DNA from: Enterovirga sp.
Lineage (GTDB): Bacteria; Pseudomonadota; Alphaproteobacteria; Rhizobiales; Beijerinckiaceae
Direction of reading: 5' to 3'
Assembly (NCBI GenBank): GCA_028290385.1
Contig: JAQGJZ010000155.1
Location: 1 to 7,329 of the forward strand
DNA length: 7,329 bases
A program made the translations under genes and the position numbers. Below the pieces are notes generated by a model that was given only the letters and a program-made list of their open reading frames with translations, did not search any database and had not been told where the DNA came from. The stretch's first letter is position 1, and each line of letters opens with the position of its first letter. Positions 1 to 6,152 of this stretch are shown here, one piece after another.

Positions 1-445
1 AGCCGTCCTCCACCAGCGCCGGCAGTTCCTGGCCGAGCACCTGCTCGGTCGGATCGGCGATCACGAGGTGGAAGGAGACGTCCACATAGCACTGGCCATC
101 CGCCTCGGCGTGATAGGCCTTGAGCGCCTCGCGCAGCGTGTGGCCCTTCTGCTGCACGCAGAAGGGCAGCACGGTCGTGTTGCCCCCGAAGGCCGCGGAG
201 CGGGTGCCGCTCTCGAACCCGTCCGCCATGACGATGCCCGGGCCGGAGGGTTGGGCGAAGTGAACGTGGCTGTCGATGCCGCCCGGAAGGACAAGCCGCC
301 CCGTGGCGTCGATCACCTCGGGCGCGTCGCCGAGGTCCTGCCCGAGCGCCGCGATGCGCCCGTCCTTGATGCCGACGTCGCAGGCGAACGTGTCCGCCGC
401 CGTCGCGACCGTGCCTCCGCGGATGATGGTATCGAAGCCCGGCAT
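1..445 (-). CDS. hydA: Dihydropyrimidinase / D-hydantoinase, N-terminal part (cut by window edge)
   Basis: Zinc amidohydrolase that opens the ring of dihydropyrimidines or 5-substituted hydantoins to N-carbamoyl amino acids; cytoplasmic, reductive pyrimidine catabolism or hydantoin use. Seen: 148 codons from the ATG at 445, still open at the left edge, so about two thirds of a usual 470-490 aa enzyme is missing. Residues 3-50 form the small beta-sandwich start of cyclic amidohydrolases (FDTIIRGGTV, then IDATGRLVLPGG). The metal-binding HxH is H60-V61-H62 in GGIDSHVH, followed by QPSGPG and by ESGTRSAAFGGNTTVLPF (residues 78-95), highly characteristic of dihydropyrimidinases and unlike dihydroorotase or allantoinase. 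The carboxylated lysine expected near residue 150 lies just outside. The Shine-Dalgarno sequence is weak. It is the third minus-strand gene after glgX and the sigma factor; no partner such as a carbamoylase or dihydropyrimidine dehydrogenase is visible. Substrate cannot be decided from this portion. Confidence 0.9.
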   Translation of the reverse strand, partial: MPGFDTIIRGGTVATAADTFACDVGIKDGRIAALGQDLGDAPEVIDATGRLVLPGGIDSHVHFAQPSGPGIVMADGFESGTRSAAFGGNTTVLPFCVQQKGHTLREALKAYHAEADGQCYVDVSFHLVIADPTEQVLGQELPALVEDG

Positions 446-467
446 CTCACACCCGTTCGGCCCTGGC

Positions 468-496
468 GAGGGCGCGCCGATATGGATGGCGCCCTC
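468..496. other. GC-rich inverted repeat between the sigma factor and hydantoinase genes
   Basis: A perfect 8-bp inverted repeat (GAGGGCGC at 468-475, GCGCCCTC at 489-496) with a 13-nt loop lies in the 85-bp gap between the sigma factor stop and the hydantoinase start. As minus-strand RNA it could form a hairpin about 20 nt upstream of the hydantoinase ATG. No T-tract follows on either strand, so it is not a standard intrinsic terminator. It could be a protein-binding site, a leader hairpin or chance in GC-rich DNA. Confidence 0.3.
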
Positions 497-530
497 CGGT
501 CAGCGAGGCAAGAAAGATGCGCGCGAGGCC

Positions 531-1076
531 TCAGCTCGGGGGCTGCAAGGCCGCCATGGTCATGCGGTCGGGGCCGAGATCCTCGATCTGTTCGACAGCC
601 AGGAGCTCGGACAAGCGAACGCGGGCGCGGTTAACGCGGCTCTTCACAGTGCCGATGGCGCAGCCCATGATGGCCGCCGTCTCCTCATACGAGAAGCCCT
701 GGGCACCGACGAGCAGCAATGCCTCGCGCTGGTCCGGGGCGAGCCGGGCGAGCGCTGTCCGGAAATCGTTCATGTCCGCCCGGCCGTCCTGCTCCGGGAG
801 ACTGGACAGCCGGCCGGCATAGGCGCCGTCGACGTCCTCGACCTCGCGCTTCCCCTTGCGGAGGTTCGAGAAATACAGGTTGCGCAGGATTGTGAAGAGC
901 CAGGCGTTCAGGTTCGTCCCGCGCTCGAAACGGTCGATCGCCGCCCAGGCGCGCATGATCGTGTCCTGGACCAGGTCGTCGGCCTTATCGACATTCCCGC
1001 AGAGCGAGATCGCGAACGCTCGCAGGCTCGGAAGCGCCGCGAGCATCTGATCGCGGATCGCCGGTTCAACGTTCAT
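531..1076 (-). CDS. ECF-family RNA polymerase sigma factor, EcfG-like (general stress response type)
   Basis: Small alternative sigma factor of 181 aa that directs RNA polymerase to a stress regulon. Sigma-2 spans about residues 14-80: LPSLRAFAISL, DDLVQDT at 33-39 (core binding and -10 recognition), then FERGTNLNAWLFTILRN and KREVED. Sigma-4 spans about 103-158, with LAPDQREALLLVGAQGFSY leading into the helix-turn-helix YEETAAIMGCAIGTVKSRVNRAR region (-35 recognition). The FEPGTN-like, AWLFTILRN, REVED and LVGAQGFSYEE wording matches alphaproteobacterial EcfG/RpoE2. The ATG at 1076 was chosen because family homology begins right there and GAGG and AAAGGA purine stretches lie upstream; an in-frame ATG at 1190 would add 38 unrelated residues and run through the glgX terminator. 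EcfG is normally encoded beside nepR and phyR; neither is here, so this is probably a paralogue. No transmembrane anti-sigma gene is adjacent. The ECF call is firm; the EcfG subgroup is by remembered motif similarity. Confidence 0.92.
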   Translation of the reverse strand: MNVEPAIRDQMLAALPSLRAFAISLCGNVDKADDLVQDTIMRAWAAIDRFERGTNLNAWLFTILRNLYFSNLRKGKREVEDVDGAYAGRLSSLPEQDGRADMNDFRTALARLAPDQREALLLVGAQGFSYEETAAIMGCAIGTVKSRVNRARVRLSELLAVEQIEDLGPDRMTMAALQPPS

Positions 1077-1128
1077 TCCGCCTCGCGTCCTTTGCTCGGG
1101 CCGCCCCCGCGCGCGGTTCGTGCTAGCC

Positions 1129-1157
1129 GATATAGGGTGCTTCCAATCGGATTGACA
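1129..1157 (-). promoter_or_regulatory. Possible promoter for the sigma factor gene
   Basis: In the 110-bp gap upstream of the sigma factor, the minus strand carries TATATC at 1134-1129, close to a -10 hexamer, 17 bp after TGTCAA at 1157-1152, which is a poor -35. The AT-rich patch stands out in GC-rich surroundings and lies downstream of the glgX terminator, where a separate promoter is expected. No GGAAC-N16/17-GTT motif (the EcfG type) was found here by eye, so autoregulation by an EcfG factor is not supported. Confidence 0.22.
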
Positions 1158-1164
1158 CCCGTTC

Positions 1165-1188
1165 AAAACGACGACCCCTCCGGTCGTC
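1165..1188 (-). terminator. Intrinsic terminator of glgX, overlapping its stop codon
   Basis: On the minus strand a perfect 7-bp stem (GACGACC at 1188-1182 pairing with GGTCGTC at 1176-1170) encloses a 5-nt loop and is followed by GTTTTG, the four Ts being at 1168-1165. The last two bases of the glgX TGA (1189-1187) fall in the stem. The shape fits a short rho-independent terminator, though the T-run is short. It would separate glgX from the sigma factor gene. Confidence 0.5.
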
Positions 1189-3445
1189 ATTCGGTTACCG
1201 TCAGGGTGCCGCCCCAGGCTTGGTCGAATTCCGCGATCACGTGGCGGTAGGATCGGACCTCGTCATCCCGATACCGCGTGCTCTGGGGCTTGAGCATGAA
1301 CAGCAGGAGCGACCGCGCTGTGACAGCGTAGTCGTGCCCGAAGGCGAAGGAAGGTGCCTCCTCGAGCTCGGCCTGGTTCGTGTCCACCAGACAGACCCAT
1401 TCGCGCCCGCCCTGAGCCTCGGGCAGTTTGAAGTTCACGACGTCGTGGTAGGAATTCAGGACCAGCAGGAGGGTCGAATCCGTGCCCGGGCGGCGAATGC
1501 CCGTGGGCTGGGCGCGCCCGTCGAGCAGCACGCCAAGGCAGCGCCCCTGGCCGTCGCTCCAGTGCTCGTCCGTCATCTCGTCGCCTGACGGGTTGAGCCA
1601 GGTGACATCCTTAACGCCGATCGTCTCGTCGAACTGGCCGGTGAGGAAGCGGCCCCGGCGCAGCATGGGCAGCGACTGGCGCAGCGCGATCATGCGCCGG
1701 GTGAACTCCGCGAGCTGGCGCCCCTCCTCGTCCATCTCCCAGTTGATCCAGCCGATTTCGCTGTCCTGCGCGTAGGCGTTGTTGTTGCCGCCCTGCGTCC
1801 GGCCGAACTCGTCGCCCGCGAGCAGCATCGGCGTGCCGCGCGACAGAAACAGCGTGGCGAGAAGGTTGCGCATCTGCCGGAGCCGGACCTCGCGGATCTG
1901 CGGATCGTCGCTCGGCCCCTCGGCCCCGTGATTGTACGAGAGGTTGTGCGAGTGGCCGTCGCGGTTGTCCTCGCCATTCGCCTCGTTGTGCTTGTCGTTG
2001 TACGAGACCAGGTCGCGCAGCGTGAAGCCGTCATGCGCCGTGATGAAGTTCACGCTCGCCCAGGGCTTGCGGCCGCGCTTGTTAAACTGGTCGGCCGAGC
2101 CGGTCAGGCGCGAGGCCATTTCGGGCAACTGGCCTTCGTCCCCCTTCCAATAGGCCCGCACCGTGTCGCGGTACCTGTCGTTCCACTCCGCCCAGCCCGG
2201 CGGGAAACCGCCGACCTGGTAGCCGCCCGGCCCGCAATCCCAGGGCTCCGCGATGAGCTTCACGGACGACAGGACGGGATCCTGCCGGCATGAATCCAGG
2301 AACCCGCCACCCTCGTCGAAGCCGTAGGGCTCGCGGCCCAGGATGGTGGCGAGATCGAACCGGAAACCGTCGACATGCATCTCCTGCGCCCAGTAGCGCA
2401 GCGAGTCGGTCACCATCTGCAGCACGCGCGGGTGGCTCAGATTCAGCGTGTTCCCGGTGCCCGTGTCGTTGATGTAGTAGCGCTTCTGGTCTGGAAGCAG
2501 CCGGTAATACGAGGCGTTGTCGATGCCCTTGAACGACAGCGTCGGGCCCATCTCGTTGCCCTCGGCCGTGTGATTGTACACGACGTCCAGGATCACCTCG
2601 ATCCCGGCATCGTGGAACTTGGCCACCATCTCCTTGAATTCATTGACGAAGGGCGTCGCCATGTAGCGCGGCTGCGGGGCGAAGAAGCCGATCGTGTTGT
2701 AGCCCCAGTAGTTCCGCAATCCCTTCTGGAGAAGGAAGTCGTCGTCCACATAGGCGTGGATCGGCAGGAGCTCGACGGACGTCACGCCGAGGCTTTTGAC
2801 GTAGTCGATGACCGCCTTGTTGCTCAGGCCCGAGAACGTGCCCCGCAGATTCTCGGGGACGGCCGGGTGCAACATGGTGAAGCCACGGACATGCGCCTCA
2901 TAGAAGATCGTGCGCTCCCATGAGACCTGCGGGGGTTGTTCCCGACCCCAGGTGAACGCTGGGTCGATCACCCGGCATTTCGGCATGAAGCGCGCGCTGT
3001 CGCGCTCGTCGAATGTGAGGTCGTCGGTGCCGGCTTCGTAGCCGAACACGGCCGGATCCCAGGTCAGCTCTCCGACCAGCTGTTTGGCATAGGGGTCGAG
3101 CAGCAGCTTGTTCGGATTGAACCGGTGCCCTGCCTCGGGCTCGTAAGGGCCGTGTACGCGGTAGGCGTAGACCGTGCCCGGCCGAGCGTCGGGCAGATAG
3201 CCGTGCCAGACCTCATCCGTGTATTCGGGCAGCTCGACGCGCTCGAGCTCCGTCTCGCCGGACTCGTCGAAGAGACAGAGCTCGACCTTTGTCGCGTTCG
3301 CCGAGAAGAGCGCGAAATTCACCCCGAGACCATCCCAGGTGGCCCCGAGCGGGTGGGGCAGCCCCTCCCGCACGCGAGCGCGTTGGGTTACGGCGGGAGC
3401 GGCGCCTCCTGCTGCGCAGGCAGAGGCGGTCTTGTTCGTAGCCAT
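1187..3445 (-). CDS. glgX: Glycogen debranching enzyme GlgX (GH13 isoamylase type)
   Basis: Cytoplasmic enzyme that hydrolyses alpha-1,6 branch points of glycogen limit dextrins, releasing maltooligosaccharides during glycogen breakdown. With the ATG at 3445 it is 752 aa. Residues about 28-130 form the CBM48-like N-terminal domain (HPLGATWDGLGVNFALFS, VELCLFD). The GH13 barrel follows: region I DVVYNH at 287-292, nucleophile D364 in GFRFDLA, acid E400 in LIAEPWD, transition-state stabiliser D472 in AHDGFTLRD, and the GlgX-typical NGEDNRDG and NLSYNHGAEG segments at about 490-510. The C-terminal beta domain starts near 600. E. coli GlgX is 657 aa; the extra length is a roughly 25-residue low-complexity N-terminus and a longer C-terminus. 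The start has no clear Shine-Dalgarno sequence; a GTG at codon 25 also lacks one, and an upstream ATG at 3625 would add 60 unrelated residues and reach into the divergent ugd start. No other glg or tre gene is visible. All catalytic residues are intact. Confidence 0.95.
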   Translation of the reverse strand: MATNKTASACAAGGAAPAVTQRARVREGLPHPLGATWDGLGVNFALFSANATKVELCLFDESGETELERVELPEYTDEVWHGYLPDARPGTVYAYRVHGPYEPEAGHRFNPNKLLLDPYAKQLVGELTWDPAVFGYEAGTDDLTFDERDSARFMPKCRVIDPAFTWGREQPPQVSWERTIFYEAHVRGFTMLHPAVPENLRGTFSGLSNKAVIDYVKSLGVTSVELLPIHAYVDDDFLLQKGLRNYWGYNTIGFFAPQPRYMATPFVNEFKEMVAKFHDAGIEVILDVVYNHTAEGNEMGPTLSFKGIDNASYYRLLPDQKRYYINDTGTGNTLNLSHPRVLQMVTDSLRYWAQEMHVDGFRFDLATILGREPYGFDEGGGFLDSCRQDPVLSSVKLIAEPWDCGPGGYQVGGFPPGWAEWNDRYRDTVRAYWKGDEGQLPEMASRLTGSADQFNKRGRKPWASVNFITAHDGFTLRDLVSYNDKHNEANGEDNRDGHSHNLSYNHGAEGPSDDPQIREVRLRQMRNLLATLFLSRGTPMLLAGDEFGRTQGGNNNAYAQDSEIGWINWEMDEEGRQLAEFTRRMIALRQSLPMLRRGRFLTGQFDETIGVKDVTWLNPSGDEMTDEHWSDGQGRCLGVLLDGRAQPTGIRRPGTDSTLLLVLNSYHDVVNFKLPEAQGGREWVCLVDTNQAELEEAPSFAFGHDYAVTARSLLLFMLKPQSTRYRDDEVRSYRHVIAEFDQAWGGTLTVTE

Positions 3446-3627
3446 GGGTGATCGGACGTCCGGAGGGTGACCGCCCCGACAACGCCGAACCCGCAAATTG
3501 GGTCCCACATGCGGCGGACCTGCGGCATGCAATCTGCGCGGGAAACGCGGTGAGCGGCTGTCACATTTGCTTTTGCCGGGGCACCCGGGCATTTCCTTAG
3601 GGGCTTTGCTTTCGGTAGGGGTCAAGC
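3446..3627. promoter_or_regulatory. Divergent intergenic region between glgX and ugd
   Basis: These 182 bp separate two start codons facing away from each other, so promoters for both genes should lie here. No convincing -35/-10 pair was recognised on either strand, nor a GGAAC-N16/17-GTT EcfG site. Visible structure: a perfect 10-bp palindrome CGGACGTCCG at 3453-3462, only 7 bp upstream of the glgX ATG; a short hairpin CCGGG-GCA-CCCGG at 3576-3588, about 40 nt upstream of ugd; and an imperfect inverted repeat with CATGC and GCATG arms near 3508-3530. These may be regulator sites or chance. Confidence 0.4.
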
Positions 3628-3630
3628 TTG
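3617..3630 (+). promoter_or_regulatory. Ribosome binding site that fixes the TTG start of ugd
   Basis: AGGGG at 3617-3621 lies 6 nt before TTG at 3628-3630, a normal Shine-Dalgarno spacing. The other in-frame starts, GTG at 3634 and ATG at 3640, are too far from it for good spacing, and using ATG would cut the first beta-strand (MRVAMVGSGYVG) of the NAD-binding fold. Confidence 0.7.
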
Positions 3631-4956
3631 CGTGTGGCGATGGTCGGGTCCGGCTATGTCGGGCTCGTGTCCGGGGCGTGCTTCGCCGATTTCGGGCACG
3701 ACGTGGTCTGCATCGATAAGGATGCAGGCAAGGTTGCGGCCCTGAAGGACGGACGGATTCCGATCTTCGAGCCCGGGCTGGAGGATCTCGTCCAGACCAA
3801 CGTCGAGGCCGGCCGCCTGTCGTTCACGACCGACTTGGCCCAGGGGGTGCAGGGTGCAGACGCCGTGTTTATCGCCGTGGGTACCCCGTCCCGGCGTGGC
3901 GATGGTTTCGCGGACCTCTCCTTTGTGTATGCGGCAGCGCGCGAGATCGCGGCTGCCCTGGATGGGTTCACGGTCGTGGTCACCAAGTCGACGGTGCCCG
4001 TCGGGACCGGCGACGAGGTGGAGCAGATCATCCGGGATATCCGGCCGGACGCGGAGTTCTCCGTCGTGTCGAACCCGGAGTTCCTGCGCGAGGGTGCTGC
4101 GATCCAGGACTTCAAGCGGCCGGACCGGATCGTCATCGGCGCCAACGATGAGCGCGGCGCGCGCGTGGTCGGCGACCTGTACCGGCCCCTCTACCTCAAC
4201 CAGGCGCCCATCATGGTCACGGGCCGGCGCACGGCCGAGCTCACGAAATACGCCGCGAACGCGTTCCTCGCGACGAAGATTACCTTCATCAACGAGATCG
4301 CGGATCTTTGCGAGCAGGTCGGCGCAAACGTGCAGGACGTGGCGCGCGGCATCGGGCTCGACAACCGGATCGGGACGAAGTTCCTCCACGCCGGCCCCGG
4401 CTACGGTGGATCCTGCTTCCCCAAGGACACGCTGGCGCTGATGAAAACGGCGCAGGACCACGGAGCGCCGGTTCGGCTCGTGGAAACGGTCGTGTCCGTC
4501 AACGAACAGCGCAAGCGCGCCATGGCCCGCAAGATCGTCGCTGCGTGCGGCGGTTCCGTGCGCGGCAAGCTGATTGCCGTCCTCGGCCTCACCTTCAAGC
4601 CGAACACGGACGACATGCGCGACGCGCCCTCCTGCGCGATCATCTCGGCGCTGCAGGATGCCGGGGCGCGGATCCGCGCCTTTGACCCCGAGGGGATGGA
4701 ACAGGCCAAGAACGTCCTGACGGACGTGGAATACGCCAAGGACGCGTATTCCTGTGCCAAGGGCGCTGATGCGCTTGTTCTCGTCACGGAATGGGACGCG
4801 TTCCGGGCCCTTAATCCGGTGCGGCTGCGCAAGGCGCTCGCCGAGCCGGTCCTCGTCGACCTCCGCAACGTTTACGTGGCCGAGGATATGCGCCGGCACG
4901 GGTTCCGCTACACCAGCATCGGGCGGCCCGACAGCCTCGGTTCTTCCCAGGGGTAG
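3628..4956 (+). CDS. ugd: UDP-glucose 6-dehydrogenase
   Basis: Oxidises UDP-glucose to UDP-glucuronate with two NAD+ in the cytoplasm, feeding acidic surface polysaccharides. It is 442 aa, the usual bacterial length (about 430-450). The N-terminal Rossmann domain has GSGYVG at 7-12 and D30 ending the second strand (VVCID). VGTPS is at 84-88, TKSTVPVGTGD at 119-129, NPEFLREGAA at 149-158 and the central helix KYAANAFLATKITFINEIADL from 207. The catalytic cysteine is C263 in GGSCFPKD (260-267), with K207, N211 and D267 also conserved. The C-terminal domain has LGLTFKPNTDDMRDAPS at 319-335. Start is TTG with AGGGG 6 nt upstream. It is divergent from glgX and is followed after 5 bp by UDP-glucuronate 4-epimerase, which uses its product; this pairing supports the substrate. 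GDP-mannose dehydrogenase is the nearest alternative but fits less well. Confidence 0.96.
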   Translation: MRVAMVGSGYVGLVSGACFADFGHDVVCIDKDAGKVAALKDGRIPIFEPGLEDLVQTNVEAGRLSFTTDLAQGVQGADAVFIAVGTPSRRGDGFADLSFVYAAAREIAAALDGFTVVVTKSTVPVGTGDEVEQIIRDIRPDAEFSVVSNPEFLREGAAIQDFKRPDRIVIGANDERGARVVGDLYRPLYLNQAPIMVTGRRTAELTKYAANAFLATKITFINEIADLCEQVGANVQDVARGIGLDNRIGTKFLHAGPGYGGSCFPKDTLALMKTAQDHGAPVRLVETVVSVNEQRKRAMARKIVAACGGSVRGKLIAVLGLTFKPNTDDMRDAPSCAIISALQDAGARIRAFDPEGMEQAKNVLTDVEYAKDAYSCAKGADALVLVTEWDAFRALNPVRLRKALAEPVLVDLRNVYVAEDMRRHGFRYTSIGRPDSLGSSQG

Positions 4957-4961
4957 CCGAA

Positions 4962-5975
4962 ATGGTGGCCGCGCCCATACTGGTCACCGGGGCGGGGGGC
5001 TTCATCGGCTACCACGTTGCGCGGCGGCTGCTCGAGGCGGGGCAGGAGGTCGTTGGGGTCGATTCCCTCTCCGACTATTACGATCCGGCGCTCAAGCGAG
5101 CGCGGCTGTCCCAACTCGAGGCTCGGCCCGGCTTTATCAACGTCCATCTGGATCTCGCCGATCTCGACCCGACGCTGGGGCTGTTTGCTCGGCACCGGTT
5201 CCGGACCGTCCTTCACCTGGCGGCCCAGCCGGGCGTTCGGTACGCGCTCACCAATCCCGGGGCCTATACCAGCGCCAATCTGGCCGCGTTCGTGCACGTG
5301 CTGGAAGCCTGCCGCCACACGCGGGTGGGGCATCTCGTCTATGCGTCGTCGAGCTCCGTCTACGGCGGCAACACCAAGCTGCCCTTTTCCGAACAGGACG
5401 CAGTCGACCATCCGGTCAGCCTGTATGCGGCGACGAAACGCGCCAACGAGCTGATGGCGCATTCCTACGCGCACCTGTTCGACCTCCCCACGACGGGGCT
5501 GCGCTTCTTCACGGTCTATGGTCCGTGGGGCCGGCCGGACATGGCGATCTACCGCTTCACCGAGCGGATCGGGCGTGGCGAGCCGATCGAGGTCGCGGCC
5601 GACGGGCGGGTGAAGCGGGACTTCACCTTCATCGACGACGCGGTCGAGGCGGTGATGCGCGTTCTGGGAGGGCCCGCGCCGGGCACGGCTGGTGCTGAGG
5701 GGAGGCCGGATCGGAGCGCATTGGGCCCCTTCCGGGTGTTCAACATCGGGGGAGACCGGCCGAGCGATCTGAATCGCGTGATCGAGCTGATCGAGGCGGC
5801 GCTCGGTCGCTCCGCTGTCCGCGTCCCGATGGCCCTGCCTCCCGGAGATGTGGTCGCAACCTCGGCCGACGCCGCGTCCTTTTCGGACGCCTATGAGCGG
5901 GTCACGGCGACGCCTCTCGAGGTTGGGATTCCGCGCTTCGTCGACTGGTACCGGCGATACCACGGCCTGGTTTGA
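4962..5975 (+). CDS. UDP-glucuronate 4-epimerase (extended SDR family)
   Basis: Interconverts UDP-glucuronate and UDP-galacturonate through a 4-keto intermediate with tightly bound NAD+; cytoplasmic, supplying galacturonic acid for exopolysaccharide, capsule or LPS. It is 337 aa. The NAD-binding motif GAGGFIG is at 10-16, VDSLSDYYD at 33-41, HLAAQPGVRYALTNPGAY at 85-102 (the GVRY-NP-AY wording separates glucuronate epimerases from GalE), the serine cluster at 129-132, catalytic Y155 and K159 in YAATK, and LRFFTVYGPWGRPDMA at 180-195. RDFTFIDD at 219-226 and FNIGGDRP at 260-267 complete the fold. A short Pro/Gly/Ala-rich linker at 236-256 is a normally variable spot. Closest named relatives recalled are rhizobial LpsL and capsular CapI-type enzymes. 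The ATG follows the ugd stop by 5 bp, and its purine-rich site (AGGGG, 4949-4953) lies inside the last ugd codons, so the two genes form one operon with likely translational coupling. Confidence 0.93.
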   Translation: MVAAPILVTGAGGFIGYHVARRLLEAGQEVVGVDSLSDYYDPALKRARLSQLEARPGFINVHLDLADLDPTLGLFARHRFRTVLHLAAQPGVRYALTNPGAYTSANLAAFVHVLEACRHTRVGHLVYASSSSVYGGNTKLPFSEQDAVDHPVSLYAATKRANELMAHSYAHLFDLPTTGLRFFTVYGPWGRPDMAIYRFTERIGRGEPIEVAADGRVKRDFTFIDDAVEAVMRVLGGPAPGTAGAEGRPDRSALGPFRVFNIGGDRPSDLNRVIELIEAALGRSAVRVPMALPPGDVVATSADAASFSDAYERVTATPLEVGIPRFVDWYRRYHGLV

Positions 5976-5979
5976 GCGC

Positions 5980-6009
5980 TTGACAAGCGACACGCTTTAG
6001 GAATAAACA
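5980..6009 (+). promoter_or_regulatory. Candidate sigma-70 promoter for the downstream two-gene unit
   Basis: TTGACA at 5980-5985 matches the -35 consensus exactly, directly after the epimerase stop. An AT-rich stretch (TAGGAATAAAC and following, about 5998-6014) sits at -10 distance; the best spaced hexamer is TAAACA at 6004-6009 with an 18-bp spacer, a weak match. The -35 is embedded in a short inverted repeat CGCTT-GAC-AAGCG (5977-5989). It would start transcription about 135 nt before the 6153 gene. No better promoter was seen in the 177-bp gap. Confidence 0.4.
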
Positions 6010-6028
6010 GCTAACACGCTGCCTCATC

Positions 6029-6103
6029 ATGCTCGCCGCCCAGTTGCTGGTCGAGCTGCAGCGCTTGCCCGACACGCTCGCTCAGCCGCGTCCCGCCTTC
6101 TAG
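6029..6103 (+). CDS. Possible 24-aa leader peptide (doubtful)
   Basis: An ATG at 6029 opens a 24-codon frame ending in TAG at 6101-6103, between the candidate promoter and the 6153 gene. The peptide begins MLAAQLLVELQRL, a short amphipathic or hydrophobic stretch, and ends in a proline-containing tail. There is no Shine-Dalgarno sequence upstream and no family is recognised. It may be chance; it is listed because it is the only start-to-stop frame noticed in this leader region. Confidence 0.12.
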   Translation: MLAAQLLVELQRLPDTLAQPRPAF

Positions 6104-6152
6104 GCCGGACGGCGTGCTCCCCTGCGCTCTGTCCAGCCCACAAGGAGAAGCC

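Noticed and set aside
1152..1157. TTGACA on the plus strand as a promoter
   Set aside because: No -10 follows at 16-18 bp, and it would read antisense into glgX.
1077..1190. Longer start for the sigma factor at 1190, overlapping the glgX stop as ATGA
   Set aside because: The added 38 residues do not resemble the ECF family, the glgX terminator lies inside them, and family homology starts at the 1076 ATG.
276..1250. 324-codon plus-strand open frame across the hydantoinase, sigma factor and glgX end
   Set aside because: It is antisense to three recognisable genes and has no family features.
3576..3588. CCGGG-GCA-CCCGG hairpin as a terminator
   Set aside because: It has no adequate T-tract on the plus strand and sits between divergent starts, where no upstream transcript needs to end.
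3446..3625. Longer start for GlgX at 3625
   Set aside because: The added 60 residues are Arg/Pro-rich with no family resemblance and would fill the divergent promoter region up to the ugd start.
3622..4899. 425-codon open frame antisense to ugd
   Set aside because: It mirrors ugd codon by codon in GC-rich DNA, the product has no recognisable domain, and the plus-strand enzyme is unmistakable.
4908..5993. 361-codon open frame antisense to the epimerase
   Set aside because: It is Arg/Gly/Pro-rich without a domain and is explained by high GC at third codon positions of the real gene.
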